A stretch of DNA of 64,000 nt from Romanomermis culicivorax. Lineage: Eukaryota > Nematoda > Enoplea > Mermithida > Mermithidae. Positions 33,060 to 42,441 of this stretch are shown one piece after another. Where the stretch lies: positions 1,054,001 through 1,118,000 of the forward strand of contig CAWUHX010000020.1 of the NCBI GenBank assembly GCA_963922205.1, given 5' to 3'. Below the pieces are notes generated by a model. It searched no databases and was not told the origin of the DNA. It saw only the letters and a program-made list of their open reading frames with translations. Numbering within the stretch: the stretch's first letter is position 1; the number at the start of each line of letters is the position of its first letter. The translations under genes and the position numbers were made by a program.

Positions 33060-34701
33060 ACAGTATTTTTCTCTTCTTTGATCAAAAACTGATAAAAGTA
33101 CAATCCTGTCAACAAATTCGCGACATCCATGTAATTATCAATAGGGGAAAGTACGTATTTAAAACGTTTTCTACTCAATCCGCTGCAATATTTCATCCAC
33201 TGTTCATGTTAATATACTTTTTACTTTTTATGACTACAATTCTAATAACCAAAAAACATTTCATGATTTCCTTTTCATTCAATTTATTTTTGAACGTCTA
33301 TGGATCGCTTATACATTGGTCATTTACGGTGAATTTTAGCTGCTTTAAATTCCAAAAACTTCCAAAATTTGGGGGGAAACGGCGCTAGGAAGGCGTCATG
33401 ATCCCAAAGCCATGCCGACAAAGAACTCTCCGCTAGTGATGATTAGTCATGTGTGCAGTGTTAGAAAACAGTGGCGTTTGATGTGGCAAAAGAAAACATA
33501 ACCGCTTGATGCTGGTGATGGGAAACCTCAGACGCAATAGGGATCGTTGCTTGGTCGTTCTCTGGTCGTTGTCGTAACAATCGTTGTTCTTGATGACGGG
33601 GTCTGGTTGGTTGTCCACTAGGGGGTTTGATCATTGATGTTAATTTTTCAACTGGCGGAAAATTATGGCATTTGCGTTTCTTAGTAATAGACAGCGATCG
33701 ACGGCGTTCTATATATCAAGTTGACGTATCCGGTCGTTCAGTCTTGGCATCAGAGAGCAGAGCAGTTCATTTACTATAAATTAATACAGCAGCAATGTGT
33801 GTAGAAATGTGAAGCAAGAAACTAAAGCAATTTTGCGACCAAATACTAAAACCCAATTAAGAAATGCAGTCGCCGACCGTGGCCAACTGTCGCCGATTGT
33901 CGGCGATAATTATTGGATTTTTCTCTTCCGAATTAGGCTTTCTGCAAATTGCCTATTCATTCTGTAGAGTCGCCGACAAAAATCTTAGGATTTTTCACTA
34001 CTGAATAGGGCTGCTTAAAAGCCGAACATTACAGGGAATTCTAGAAGCGAAAATAGATTTGGAGTTGATTGCAGTAAGTAAAATAGCGTATAACGCTGAA
34101 TAATGATAGACTTTCAATGGTAAGATCATGTAATAACAATACTGGCTGAAACTTCAATAAATTTGTGTACTGTGTATCTGGTCAATCGAATTTTCATGCG
34201 CATATGCTGTGTAGTCAAGTTGGGCGTACCGGAAAACCATCACCAGTTGTCATCCATGATTGTGCCATACTCTATTCTTTTTCAAACGGGCCCAGAATGC
34301 AACAAAAATCAGACAAATCGATAATGACGATTATACAATACTTTATTTTTCCAAGTTAGTAGTAATAACTGCGAAAGTCAATCTGACAAAAAATGGCCAC
34401 GTAAACAGATCGTTTGCGTGTGCTCCTTTTTTCCTTTCGGACGCTCCAAAATAAGCCCTTAAATAGAATACATTATCCACATCTGTTTGCTCGTCCACCT
34501 ACAAGTTACCGCAATCACTGCCAACCATTTCGATGAAATCGACAACATGCCTGTGTGAGGATCCTTGAATTAGTGTAACTCGCCATTACTGTAGTTCCAC
34601 TGGTTCTTCTAACTTCATTTTAAGTCTCAGGTTCATCATTTTGCATCCCTTTTCATCTTTCTCTCTATTTCTGTTGTTTTTATTATACCTCTACTTTTTT
34701 G
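33060..34701. other. Left flank of the large retroelement, no gene recognised
   Basis: It contains an imperfect ~40 bp duplication around GTCGCCGAC (about 33,895-34,000), a candidate core promoter near 33,712, and otherwise short chance frames. Confidence 0.4.
33711..33748 (+). promoter_or_regulatory. Candidate TATA + TCAGT initiator core promoter
   Basis: CTATATATC is followed about 30 nt later by GTTCAGTCTTG, which fits an arthropod-style TATA/initiator pair. Downstream is a purine-rich stretch and no recognisable ORF. It may be the promoter of an old LTR fragment or an unannotated transcript. Confidence 0.3.
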
Positions 34702-34917
34702 TGTCACATGCCGCTCAATTTCCCCAACGTCACGTGATCCCAATCATGTCAACATTTTGTTTTTCTCCATGTTTTGTTTATTACTCATTCATGTTTCATT
34801 TATTTTATTTCTACACATGCATTTTGCGTTTGTTTTTTATATTTTCATGTATTTCTATGTTTCGTTTTCGTTGTATTTTATTTCTTTATGCACGCGGGCT
34901 ACAGTAGGCCCTTTAGC

Positions 34918-34923
34918 TATAAA
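34918..34923 (+). promoter_or_regulatory. LTR TATA box candidate
   Basis: TATAAA is present at the same place in both LTRs (3' copy at 49,793-49,798). No strong initiator is seen 25-35 nt downstream, so confidence is limited. Confidence 0.35.
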
Positions 34924-35204
34924 CTTCCGCCAACCGTGCTCCACGAGCACATGGCTATTTTTGGTGCATTCCATGCACCTCTTATCACCAAAAATTAGCG
35001 TCATTTTTGTTACACAAAAACGACTAGCTAAGAAGTTCAGCTAAAGACACTCATATGCTTAGCATAGGCACTGCAGTTGGCCTCAGTGCTAAACGCATGT
35101 GAGCGAAAAAATGTCTATGTGCACATAGGCATCTTCTGCATCGCGTCTAGCTGCAGAAGTTAGCTTGGACGCTGAGAAACTCCGCCCAAGTTGCAGCTGT
35201 AGCC

Positions 35205-35230
35205 AAACATGTCCTTAAAAGGACATGTTT
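35205..35230 (+). promoter_or_regulatory. p53-type response element in the 5' LTR
   Basis: AAACATGTCC and GGACATGTTT both fit the p53-family half-site RRRCWWGYYY perfectly and are separated by 6 bp. The same pair is unchanged in the 3' LTR at 50,081-50,106. It can equally be read as a near-perfect hairpin. Binding is inferred from the consensus only. Confidence 0.4.
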
Positions 35231-36312
35231 CTTTAACTTTTCGCTCATTTTCCTGGGTTTTATCCCTGGGTCCGATTTGTTGTCAGCATCCGCCGCCTTT
35301 CGCCTAATTTGAATAAATTTGAATATCCATCTTCACTGTGTCCGCCGCCTTTTATTTTAAATAAATTTGCATACACTTGCATCTTTTGCTGCGTCCCCCA
35401 CCGATTCTACTTACAGTACCCACTGCCCATCAGTGCCAGGTGTCTGACCGCCCTGGTTAACAAAGGATAAGCAAGAGTCGCCTCCCGATTGCCAACATCC
35501 GTTGCCCAAGGACTCGTGTGGATCAAATCCCCGTTCCGTGCCAGAAGACCAAAAGTTCCCAGGGACCTGCCGCCCATTTTCGTCGAATCGCTTGAGAAAC
35601 AGGACTAGGTGAGTCTTCTCAGGGGATTGTTGTTATTGTGGGGTATTTTTGGGGAACCCTTCTTAAGTCGGTTTCCCAGGTTTTCCCCAGATAAGTAGGG
35701 CTCTCACCTCTCAGGTTTGGGCTAATAAGGGACTGTCTGGTTCATAATCAGGTCCCACAAATTAGGTCATTTTACGGGTGACCCAGTCCCCACTCTCACT
35801 GAGCAGGACTCGGGGATTGTCACACCTAGCCTGGCGACGTTGTCCATTACCCTACAGTAAGACCCCAGGACAACACCAGAGGGAACCAGCTATAGGCCTC
35901 CCTATAGCCACCACTCGCCGGGTTAGGCCCCCAAGACCATCCAGGGAGCCTGGGGAAAATGCCAGTATCCATCAGGAGTCACAGCCTATTACTCACTGTA
36001 ATAGAATCAATCTGATATGGTTCACCATCAATGTGACTGGTAAAACACGGTTCTACTTGATGTGATACCCAAACCTCCCCAGCTCCCCCGTTAAACGTGA
36101 CATGGCGAGGCTAGGCTGGAAAATCGACCTTAAGTCTGGCACTCGCCCTTAAGTGCAAAAACTTCACCCTTTGGTCCGAACTACCCCCAGGTCGGGTCAA
36201 TTCCCATTTTAAGTTGGACAAGCCCCCTTAAAATCGGGTACTAGCCATCCAATAAGTCGGAGACCCCCCCAAATTCGGGTATACTGCCTATTGGGTCGGG
36301 AATGTCCCTTAT

Positions 36313-36507
36313 TTTGGATTACCACCACTGTAGGTCGGAAATTTCCCCTGAACTCGAGTGTTATTACTGTAGGTCGGAAATTTCCCCTGAAATCGAGTGT
36401 TATTACTGTAGGTTGGAAATTCCTCCTGAAATCGAGTGTTATTACTGTAAGTCAGAAATTTTCCCTTGACCTCGAGTGTAATTACTGTAAGACGGAAATT
36501 GCCCTTA
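36313..36507 (+). repeat. Leader tandem array 1, ~39 bp unit, ~5 copies
   Basis: The unit reads TATTACTGTAGGTCGGAAA then TTTCCCCTGAA and MTCGAGTG. The first copies differ at few positions and the last ones more. A degenerate extension containing GGTCGGG or AAGTCGG motifs begins near 36,120. Confidence 0.8.
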
Positions 36508-36585
36508 CGAGTGATCTAAATGTGATCAATATGTGTAAATAATTATCTCATGCATGTGTATCGCCCCTATGAGTAATAAATTCCC

Positions 36586-36725
36586 CCTGAGTCCAGTTAT
36601 TTGTCCCCAGAGTCGAGTTCTATGTCCTCAGAGTCGAGTTAAATGCCCTCAGAGTCGAGTTATCTGCCCTCAGGGTCGAGTTATTTGGCCCATAGAGTCA
36701 AATTTCCCTCAGAGTCGAGCCCCCA
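36586..36725 (+). repeat. Leader tandem array 2, ~21 bp unit, 6-7 copies
   Basis: The unit is close to CCTCAGAGTCGAGTTATNTG. The internal copies are nearly identical apart from the last few bases. Confidence 0.8.
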
Positions 36726-37382
36726 AAGTTGAGATATATCGAGTATTCTGTATTCCTCCTCTGAGAAATCTTATATCTTCTACATACTTAGTCTGTGTTG
36801 TAAATTCCCTCATATTTTTACCTTTTTCCTTCCCTTTTTGTCTCTCTCTCCTATTGGGTGGTATACTGTACCCCTCCGGGTGGGTGCCATTACAGTACGC
36901 CTGTGTCCATTCCCGTACTGTAACTACAGTATACCCATACGCGGGTACTGGTATCACAGTTCTAGGGGTTGACAGCCTCTCCTGACTGTTGGTGGTCCAT
37001 GACCCAATGATACTGTACACCCTCCACCTATGATTCTGGACGTCATACGTGGCTGCGATCTGTTAATTGTGTACAGTATTTTTGTGTTTCGCCAGAAACT
37101 GTCGGAGTTGCTGACTTCTCCGGCCCAAAAATTATTTACACCTTTAACACGCGTATGTCTAAATCTCGTATTTTCTGCTTTTCTGTTATTTTTCCTCCAA
37201 ATTTTTTTCTTCGGTCATCTGAGCGGTGAAAAAAAAAAAAAATTGTTTTTTACGCCACCGCTACAGTATGACACCCTTACATAAGTCTCTCCCTTTTCTT
37301 CATTTCTACTTACTGTAAGGTCTGTTCTCTTCTATTTTCGGGTTGTTGCATCAGGACGGTGGACTTTACGGGTCATGTTCCT

Positions 37383-38076
37383 TGACGTCAGCAACTACAA
37401 TGCTACGTGTTGTTGTTATGTGGTTCAGCCTCACAGATGCAACCACTGACGTCTGCAACAGCCGCTTCACTTGCTGTTGCTTTAAGGGGTGGGTAGCCCT
37501 CGGGGTTCTACTCCTGACGTCAGCAATGACAACATTACGTGTTGTTGTTTTGGGTTGATACTCCTGCAGTACTGACCCCTGACGTCTGCAACAGCTGAAG
37601 CTCACGTTGTTGCAGCAGGATCGGCTGGTCTCCTGCACCCCATCTGTGACATCAGCAATAGTGACGCAACGTGTCATTATTCAAAGATGTGCAGGTCTTA
37701 CAGATCCCACATCTGACGTCTGCAACAACCGCATCTCATGTCATTGACTTAGGGTATCGGACCTTCGGTTCCACCTTTTGACGTCAGCAATGGTAACACC
37801 ACGTGTTACAGTATACAGATAGTTGGCTTCAGGGCCCTATTGCTGACGTCAGCAATGACAATGTATCATGTTCCCCCAGCAGGAATTGAGGTTACATGAT
37901 CCTATTTCTGACGTCCGCAACGGCAACATCACGTGTTACTGCAGGGGTTTGCTGGCCTTAGGCACTTACCCCTGGCGTCTGCAACTGTGACATGATACTT
38001 GAATACTCTTATCCCAGGCACCTGCAGTCAGCACCAAGGTCATGTGTTGGTTCATACCCCCTACCTTTTGCCGTCA
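37383..38076 (+). repeat. Leader tandem array 3: ~65 bp unit with a CRE-like TGACGTC core and hairpins
   Basis: TGACGTCA, TGACGTCT or one-base variants occur at 37383, 37447, 37515, 37580, 37647, 37714, 37779, 37844, 37909 and 37973 (steps of 64-68 bp), with a weaker one at 38069. Each is followed by GCAA(C/T) and, 15-25 nt on, by ACGTGTT, TGTTGC or similar. Several copies therefore form short hairpins (for example GCAACAGC/GCTGTTGC and CTGCAACA/TGTTGCAG). TGACGTCA is the CREB/ATF site. An enhancer role is inferred. Confidence 0.8.
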
Positions 38077-39881
38077 GCACCAGGTTACTGTCGGTCCTTC
38101 GAGTATTCCACTTGAGTCGTAGGTGGTTGTTGGCGCATGGCCCTATTACCTGCTGCTCTTGCCAAAGGGTTGGTGTGTGTCTGGGACTGATGCCTGGGAA
38201 ACATCAGTCAACACACATACACCACCTGAGATGCTCTCTAGTCCGTGATACTGATCAGGTTGTCCGCCCGGGTAGCAGCACTGTTGATCAGCACGTGGCT
38301 GCCTTTAAGCTTTAACTGCAGGTTTGAACGAGTTACACTCGGCCTCAGCTGGGTTGGTTGCTTGGCTCGTGTAGACAGCGGACACTCGCAGTCAGTACTG
38401 CCTGTGTCTGACATCTGCAAGGGTTCAGCAGCCTTCTTGTAAATTTCTTATCTAAATTCACTCATTCTCTTTCATCTCATCGAGCTGTCATACATAAATC
38501 TTCTTTAGTGTCCCTGCCGTAGTGGTTCCCGAGGTTCCGCGGCACAGCCTCCGGTTGGGCCTAGAGTGTATAGGACCCCCTGTCATATTTCATTCACTTG
38601 AACGCCTTCGTTAACTGGCTTAACGATGTCCGCGATAGAGTCGCCACTGACCCCCAGTCTGCCTCAGCAGTCTACCCCTGTTAGTCATGTAATATAATAG
38701 GCACCATTGAGTCCGCCTCAGGGAAGGCATTGGGTACCCCTCGATGCATAACTGGGTTCACCTCAGTTATTTACACCCAATAATCCACCCAGGGACACCT
38801 TGTACCCGTGATCCCTTAGATGTTTTCGGGTGTGCCCTCAAAACATCCTGAGTAAATTCATCTTAATTGACTGAGTGTGTCAGAATAGCACCCTTGGTAC
38901 CCGTGCTCTCTCTCTCTTCCACTGTGTGACCTGCGAGCCTCATTACATCTCAGTGATCGGCAAACCGGCCACCAGCTGTATATAATACTCCTGGAGAGTG
39001 TCCGTTCTGTTCGGAATGCGGGCTCCCGTTTCGAACACCGCTGTAAGTTACTTGCGAATGTCGTCCAACACGGAACCTCTGTATAGTCCATCAAACTGTA
39101 CAGAGATTGCAATCGCTCCTGGCGAGTGAGGCCCATTGCGTAACTGCGCTACCCCTTTGCGTAGCTGGGTTTGTAAATTAGTTTTGTCCCTATTTATTGC
39201 TCCCTTTTAAGTTCACTTTCAGTTGTCCACATCCTTTTCACTTTATGCCACTTTATGCGCTACTCCTGGTGAGTAGGATCTTGTTGGCTACGAGTCCACC
39301 TCGCCCCAAGGTTTGTAAACTAGTACAAATGGTCGAACCTCCAGGAAAAATCCCTCCTGAGCGGGTTTATCGGTCTCCTTATTTCTCGGCAGGAAAAACC
39401 ACCTTTTATTTCTCCTTATCTCTCTTTCTCTCTTTTCCGCTATTTCAATTGCCAGGTCCAGGCCCCAACTCTACATCCTTTCGGTCGGGATCGATTCCCC
39501 CATATTTCAGGCCATGCCTATACCCATCATGGGCGACCAGATAAATTCCCTTCTCCGTCACCCTGGTGTACTCTGATCTTGCATCCTACAATCTTATTCC
39601 CATTCTAGCTCCATTTCGTGGTCACTAGTCTTAAACTAAACCAAGTTCACGTCACAAACGCCGTCGCGCACACATCTTTCGAATTCACGCGCTCTTTCGC
39701 CACGAATTCGGAAAAGTAGTACTCACTTTCACTTTACACAATAGAGACACCTTGTCGTTCCTGCCGTCTAAATACCCAGCCTGTACAGACCAGTGAGCCG
39801 CTCTCTATTCAATTTGACTTAATTGTTTCACGGGCAAGAACGTCTGTTCTAACCACCTTACGGGAGAACGAATCCTCGGAT

Positions 39882-41279
39882 ATGAAGTCGGAAACTGATC
39901 TCCCTTCACAGATCGAGAACAACGTCCAGGCAGCATTTGAGAATGCTCTTGGACCTCTCAACCAAAAGTTAGAGGCCATGAAGGGTCGGAGGCACCCTCC
40001 CGTGTCCAGCTTTATGGCCCCTCCAACCTTCTCCGGTGCTTTTGGTGAGTCTATCACAGATTTTATGTCGCATCTTACTCGTTTCTTTACACTCCAGGGT
40101 GTAAGCGAAACGGATCATGCGTATAAAATCGCCTTTCTGGAGTCATGCCTTACGGGTCCTGCTCTTGCCTCCTACCGGGACTTTAGCAGCGGTACTCCAC
40201 AACCTACCCGCTACGAAGAGTTTACGGCTTTTCTACGGAAAGATTTTCCGGTAGGGCCCGACTCTGATCTGCATCAGCAGCTGATCCAAGATCGACTGCA
40301 GAAGCCGACCGAGTCCGCGATAGTCTACCTTGAGCACCTCAAGAGACTGTCCAGGGTAGCGTATCAAGATCTCGCGACGGATGTCAGAGATTCTATCATC
40401 AAACCTATCTTTCTGCGTGGATTGAAACCGGTCCTCCGAGATAGTATCAAGTTTAGGGAGTTTACGACTCTTGAAGAGACTCTCAAGGCAGCCTGTTACG
40501 CAGAATCCCAAATCTTCCGGGATGAGATTCGGTACACCGCACCATCTAACGCTGTTTTCTCTTCAGAACCTAAACCTGCCGGATATAATCCCGATATGCC
40601 TAACAGAAGTGCAAACGGTCGTCAGAGCAACGCTCCAACGTCGTCATCCTCCGCCGATGAGGTTCGCCGCTTGAAACAGGAAATGGCCAGGCTCACGGCC
40701 CACGTAGCGAAGCTGACGGCCCAGCAACATGCACCAGCACCAATCCAGCAGACGCCGCCTCCACAGCCGTCAACACCAAATCAGTCTGTCGGGCGATGCT
40801 CGTCAGGAGCACACCTTCAAATGTGCTCCTTTCACGGACTGTGTACACATAGCGACGCCGACTGTCGGGCCCAGCGTCCCACCGGTGACGCTCCCGGTAA
40901 CAACACCGCTAATGGTGGTTGCTGTTATTTTTGCCGTACACATGCCCACCCCACAGACCGATGTGAAAAACCATGCCCTCATTGTCGTCAAGTGCGAGTG
41001 CACCGATCAACTGCCTGTCCGCAGCGCAATCCGGCAAACACGGGTGAGAATGACTACCAATATACTGGTTATTCTTCCCAGGGGTCAAATGTGTATCATC
41101 AGAGAAATGGTTATCACCCTCCTAACAGGATGGAGAACCAATATCAGCAGCCCATACGTCGCAACAACGCCATTGGGGCTACCGATGGACCTCCTCACCC
41201 AGATCCTCTTGATCTGAATGACAAGGCACTTGCTGAACACCTGACAGATCCTTGCAACAGTGTTATCCTGTCTGCATAA
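39882..41279 (+). CDS. gag: gag polyprotein
   Basis: A 465-codon intact frame from ATG 39,882. Residues about 45-240 form a Ty3-type capsid (PPTFSGAFGESITDFMSHL at its start, then a long helical region). After it come a Ser/Gln/Pro-rich linker with a short coiled coil (~250-285) and two zinc knuckles. The first is C-x2-C-x4-H-x4-C (CYFCRTHAHPTDRC) and the second a C-x2-C-x5-H-x4-C variant. Capsid packages the RNA into particles and the knuckles bind it. The last 28 nt overlap the following open frame, which is in the -1 frame, as in many elements that use frameshifting. No clear slippery heptamer was seen. The minus-strand remnant near 61 kb has a related gag. Confidence 0.9.
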   Translation: MKSETDLPSQIENNVQAAFENALGPLNQKLEAMKGRRHPPVSSFMAPPTFSGAFGESITDFMSHLTRFFTLQGVSETDHAYKIAFLESCLTGPALASYRDFSSGTPQPTRYEEFTAFLRKDFPVGPDSDLHQQLIQDRLQKPTESAIVYLEHLKRLSRVAYQDLATDVRDSIIKPIFLRGLKPVLRDSIKFREFTTLEETLKAACYAESQIFRDEIRYTAPSNAVFSSEPKPAGYNPDMPNRSANGRQSNAPTSSSSADEVRRLKQEMARLTAHVAKLTAQQHAPAPIQQTPPPQPSTPNQSVGRCSSGAHLQMCSFHGLCTHSDADCRAQRPTGDAPGNNTANGGCCYFCRTHAHPTDRCEKPCPHCRQVRVHRSTACPQRNPANTGENDYQYTGYSSQGSNVYHQRNGYHPPNRMENQYQQPIRRNNAIGATDGPPHPDPLDLNDKALAEHLTDPCNSVILSA

Positions 41280-41368
41280 TCAGTATTGGATTTTCAGTAG
41301 TCCAAGTAGCCCAGGTACCCATACCAATAAATGTATCGGACATACCGCTGCCACCGCCAAAGTATGCA

Positions 41369-42441
41369 ATGCCGGTCACCATGGACCCCTCAACGACACC
41401 GCAGTTTGTTGGTCACGCTAACATCCTAGCATCATATTGCATCCCAAAAACTATGACTGTCGAGCCAGCTCCAGCCACAAATGCGACGTCTTCGGCGCCA
41501 CCGGCCCGCATCGTCCCTCCAGGACCACCGCTGGCGATCCCCACGGATTCGGCTATGGAAGTCCTCGACCAGGTCGAGCCGATTAACTTGACAGGTACAC
41601 TACCTTCTTCTTCCGGTGATCCTAGAGCAGGAACCAGAAATCTATCTCAGTCTACGACTCTATCGATTTCTTGTTCACAGCACCATCGCCCGTCCAAGAC
41701 GCGATGTTGGCCATCTGGTCAGTTGACCTGGCCAAGAAATACCCGCATTTGCCGTGGACTCTGCTCAACGAGCCGTCGCATGTCGAAGTGCTCACGGCCG
41801 CCCACGTGGTGCTCGTGGCACCTGTATCAATGCGACTCTTACGACCCGACATCGCCCGACGGGCACTCGAGTTCATTGCCAATGGGACTATCACAATCTC
41901 GCCCGTCGAGAAGTTCTTATTGGATGGGGAGCCATCCTTGCCTTCGGTCGATGCCGTCCGCCGTGCAGTCGAACAGGCCAGTTGGATCCTCCTGCCTTCT
42001 GTCGCCGCTACACCACCGACAGCAGCGCCACCTGTTGCCGCTACACCGCCAACAGAAATGGTCACTATTGCTTCCTCGCCCCCGGCCAAGGAACCAACAA
42101 CTGATCCCACACCGCCGGCAACAGCCCAAGAAACACCGCCGGCAGCAGCCCAAGATACATTGCCGGCAGCAGCCCAAAACATATTGCCGGGGCCAGCCCA
42201 AGAGACATCTCCAACCGCTGCGACCGAGTCGCCCGTCGTGGAACCCATGGCTGTCGATGAGACTTTACGTCCGGTTAATGAGGATGTCAGCATTGTTGAG
42301 GAATCGCCGTTCCCAATGGCAGTCACCCCACGGTCGCCAAAGGTTGGCATCCTCCGGGAAATCCACCCATGCAGTGGGTTGGTCCTTGATTTCCCCAGTC
42401 AGGACCCCTTCTCATCTGACAGCGACGAAGAAGAAATCTGA
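41369..42441 (+). CDS. Pro/Ala-rich accessory ORF with acidic tail, between gag and env
   Basis: The coding signal starts in one frame at ATG 41,369 and, from about 41,626, continues in the next frame to a stop at 42,439-42,441. That second frame encodes a globular-looking stretch ([20 protein letters not shown], then Val/Leu-rich helices), a Pro-Ala-Thr repeat region (about 42,005-42,215) and an acidic end [10 protein letters not shown]. The frame change near 41,62x may be an indel or programmed shift. The longer competing frame here is Arg/Pro/Ser/Trp-rich and looks like a shadow, although it joins the env frame. I know no homologue. It may be a separate protein or an N-terminal extension. 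Confidence 0.5.

Larger units (their letters stand above)
34702..36090 (+). repeat. 5' LTR
   Basis: It starts TGTCACATGCCGCTC. Similarity to the 3' LTR ends at CTCCCCCG, with no canonical CA end. It contains a TATAAA at 34918-34923, a perfect CTATGTGCACATAG palindrome near 35,113, two p53-type half-sites near 35,205-35,230, and AATAAA-type signals in an imperfect tandem duplication near 35,300-35,385. A strong splice donor AG|GTGAGT is at 35,609. The long untranslated region makes the donor plausible as the start of spliced transcripts. Confidence 0.95.
36091..39881 (+). other. 3.8 kb non-coding leader of the retroelement
   Basis: Between the 5' LTR and gag there is no credible gene. Instead there are three successive tandem arrays with units of about 39, 21 and 65 bp, then unique GC-richer sequence. 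A primer-binding site could not be assigned: TGGCGAGGCTAGGCTGG begins about 12 nt inside, at 36,103, but I could not match it to a tRNA end. Short frames on both strands here follow the repeats. Confidence 0.8.

Noticed and set aside
32915-33388. 157-codon plus-strand open frame
   Set aside because: It starts in GTGCC/GGCAC hairpin repeats, then turns into Phe/Ile-rich sequence typical of AT-rich chance frames. No motif.
34641-35044. Three overlapping Phe-rich frames in the 5' LTR (repeated in the 3' LTR)
   Set aside because: T-rich U3 sequence. The same frames recur in both LTRs without protein-like constraint.
37366-37677. Minus-strand frame in the leader
   Set aside because: Its periodic protein sequence is produced by the ~65 bp tandem array.
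39197-39544. 115-codon upstream frame before gag
   Set aside because: Pro/Ser/Phe-rich, no motif, no homologue in the remnant element. Probably leader sequence.
41652-42350. 232-codon minus-strand frame
   Set aside because: Gly/Ser/Ala-rich mirror of the Pro-Ala-Thr repeat region of the accessory ORF on the plus strand.
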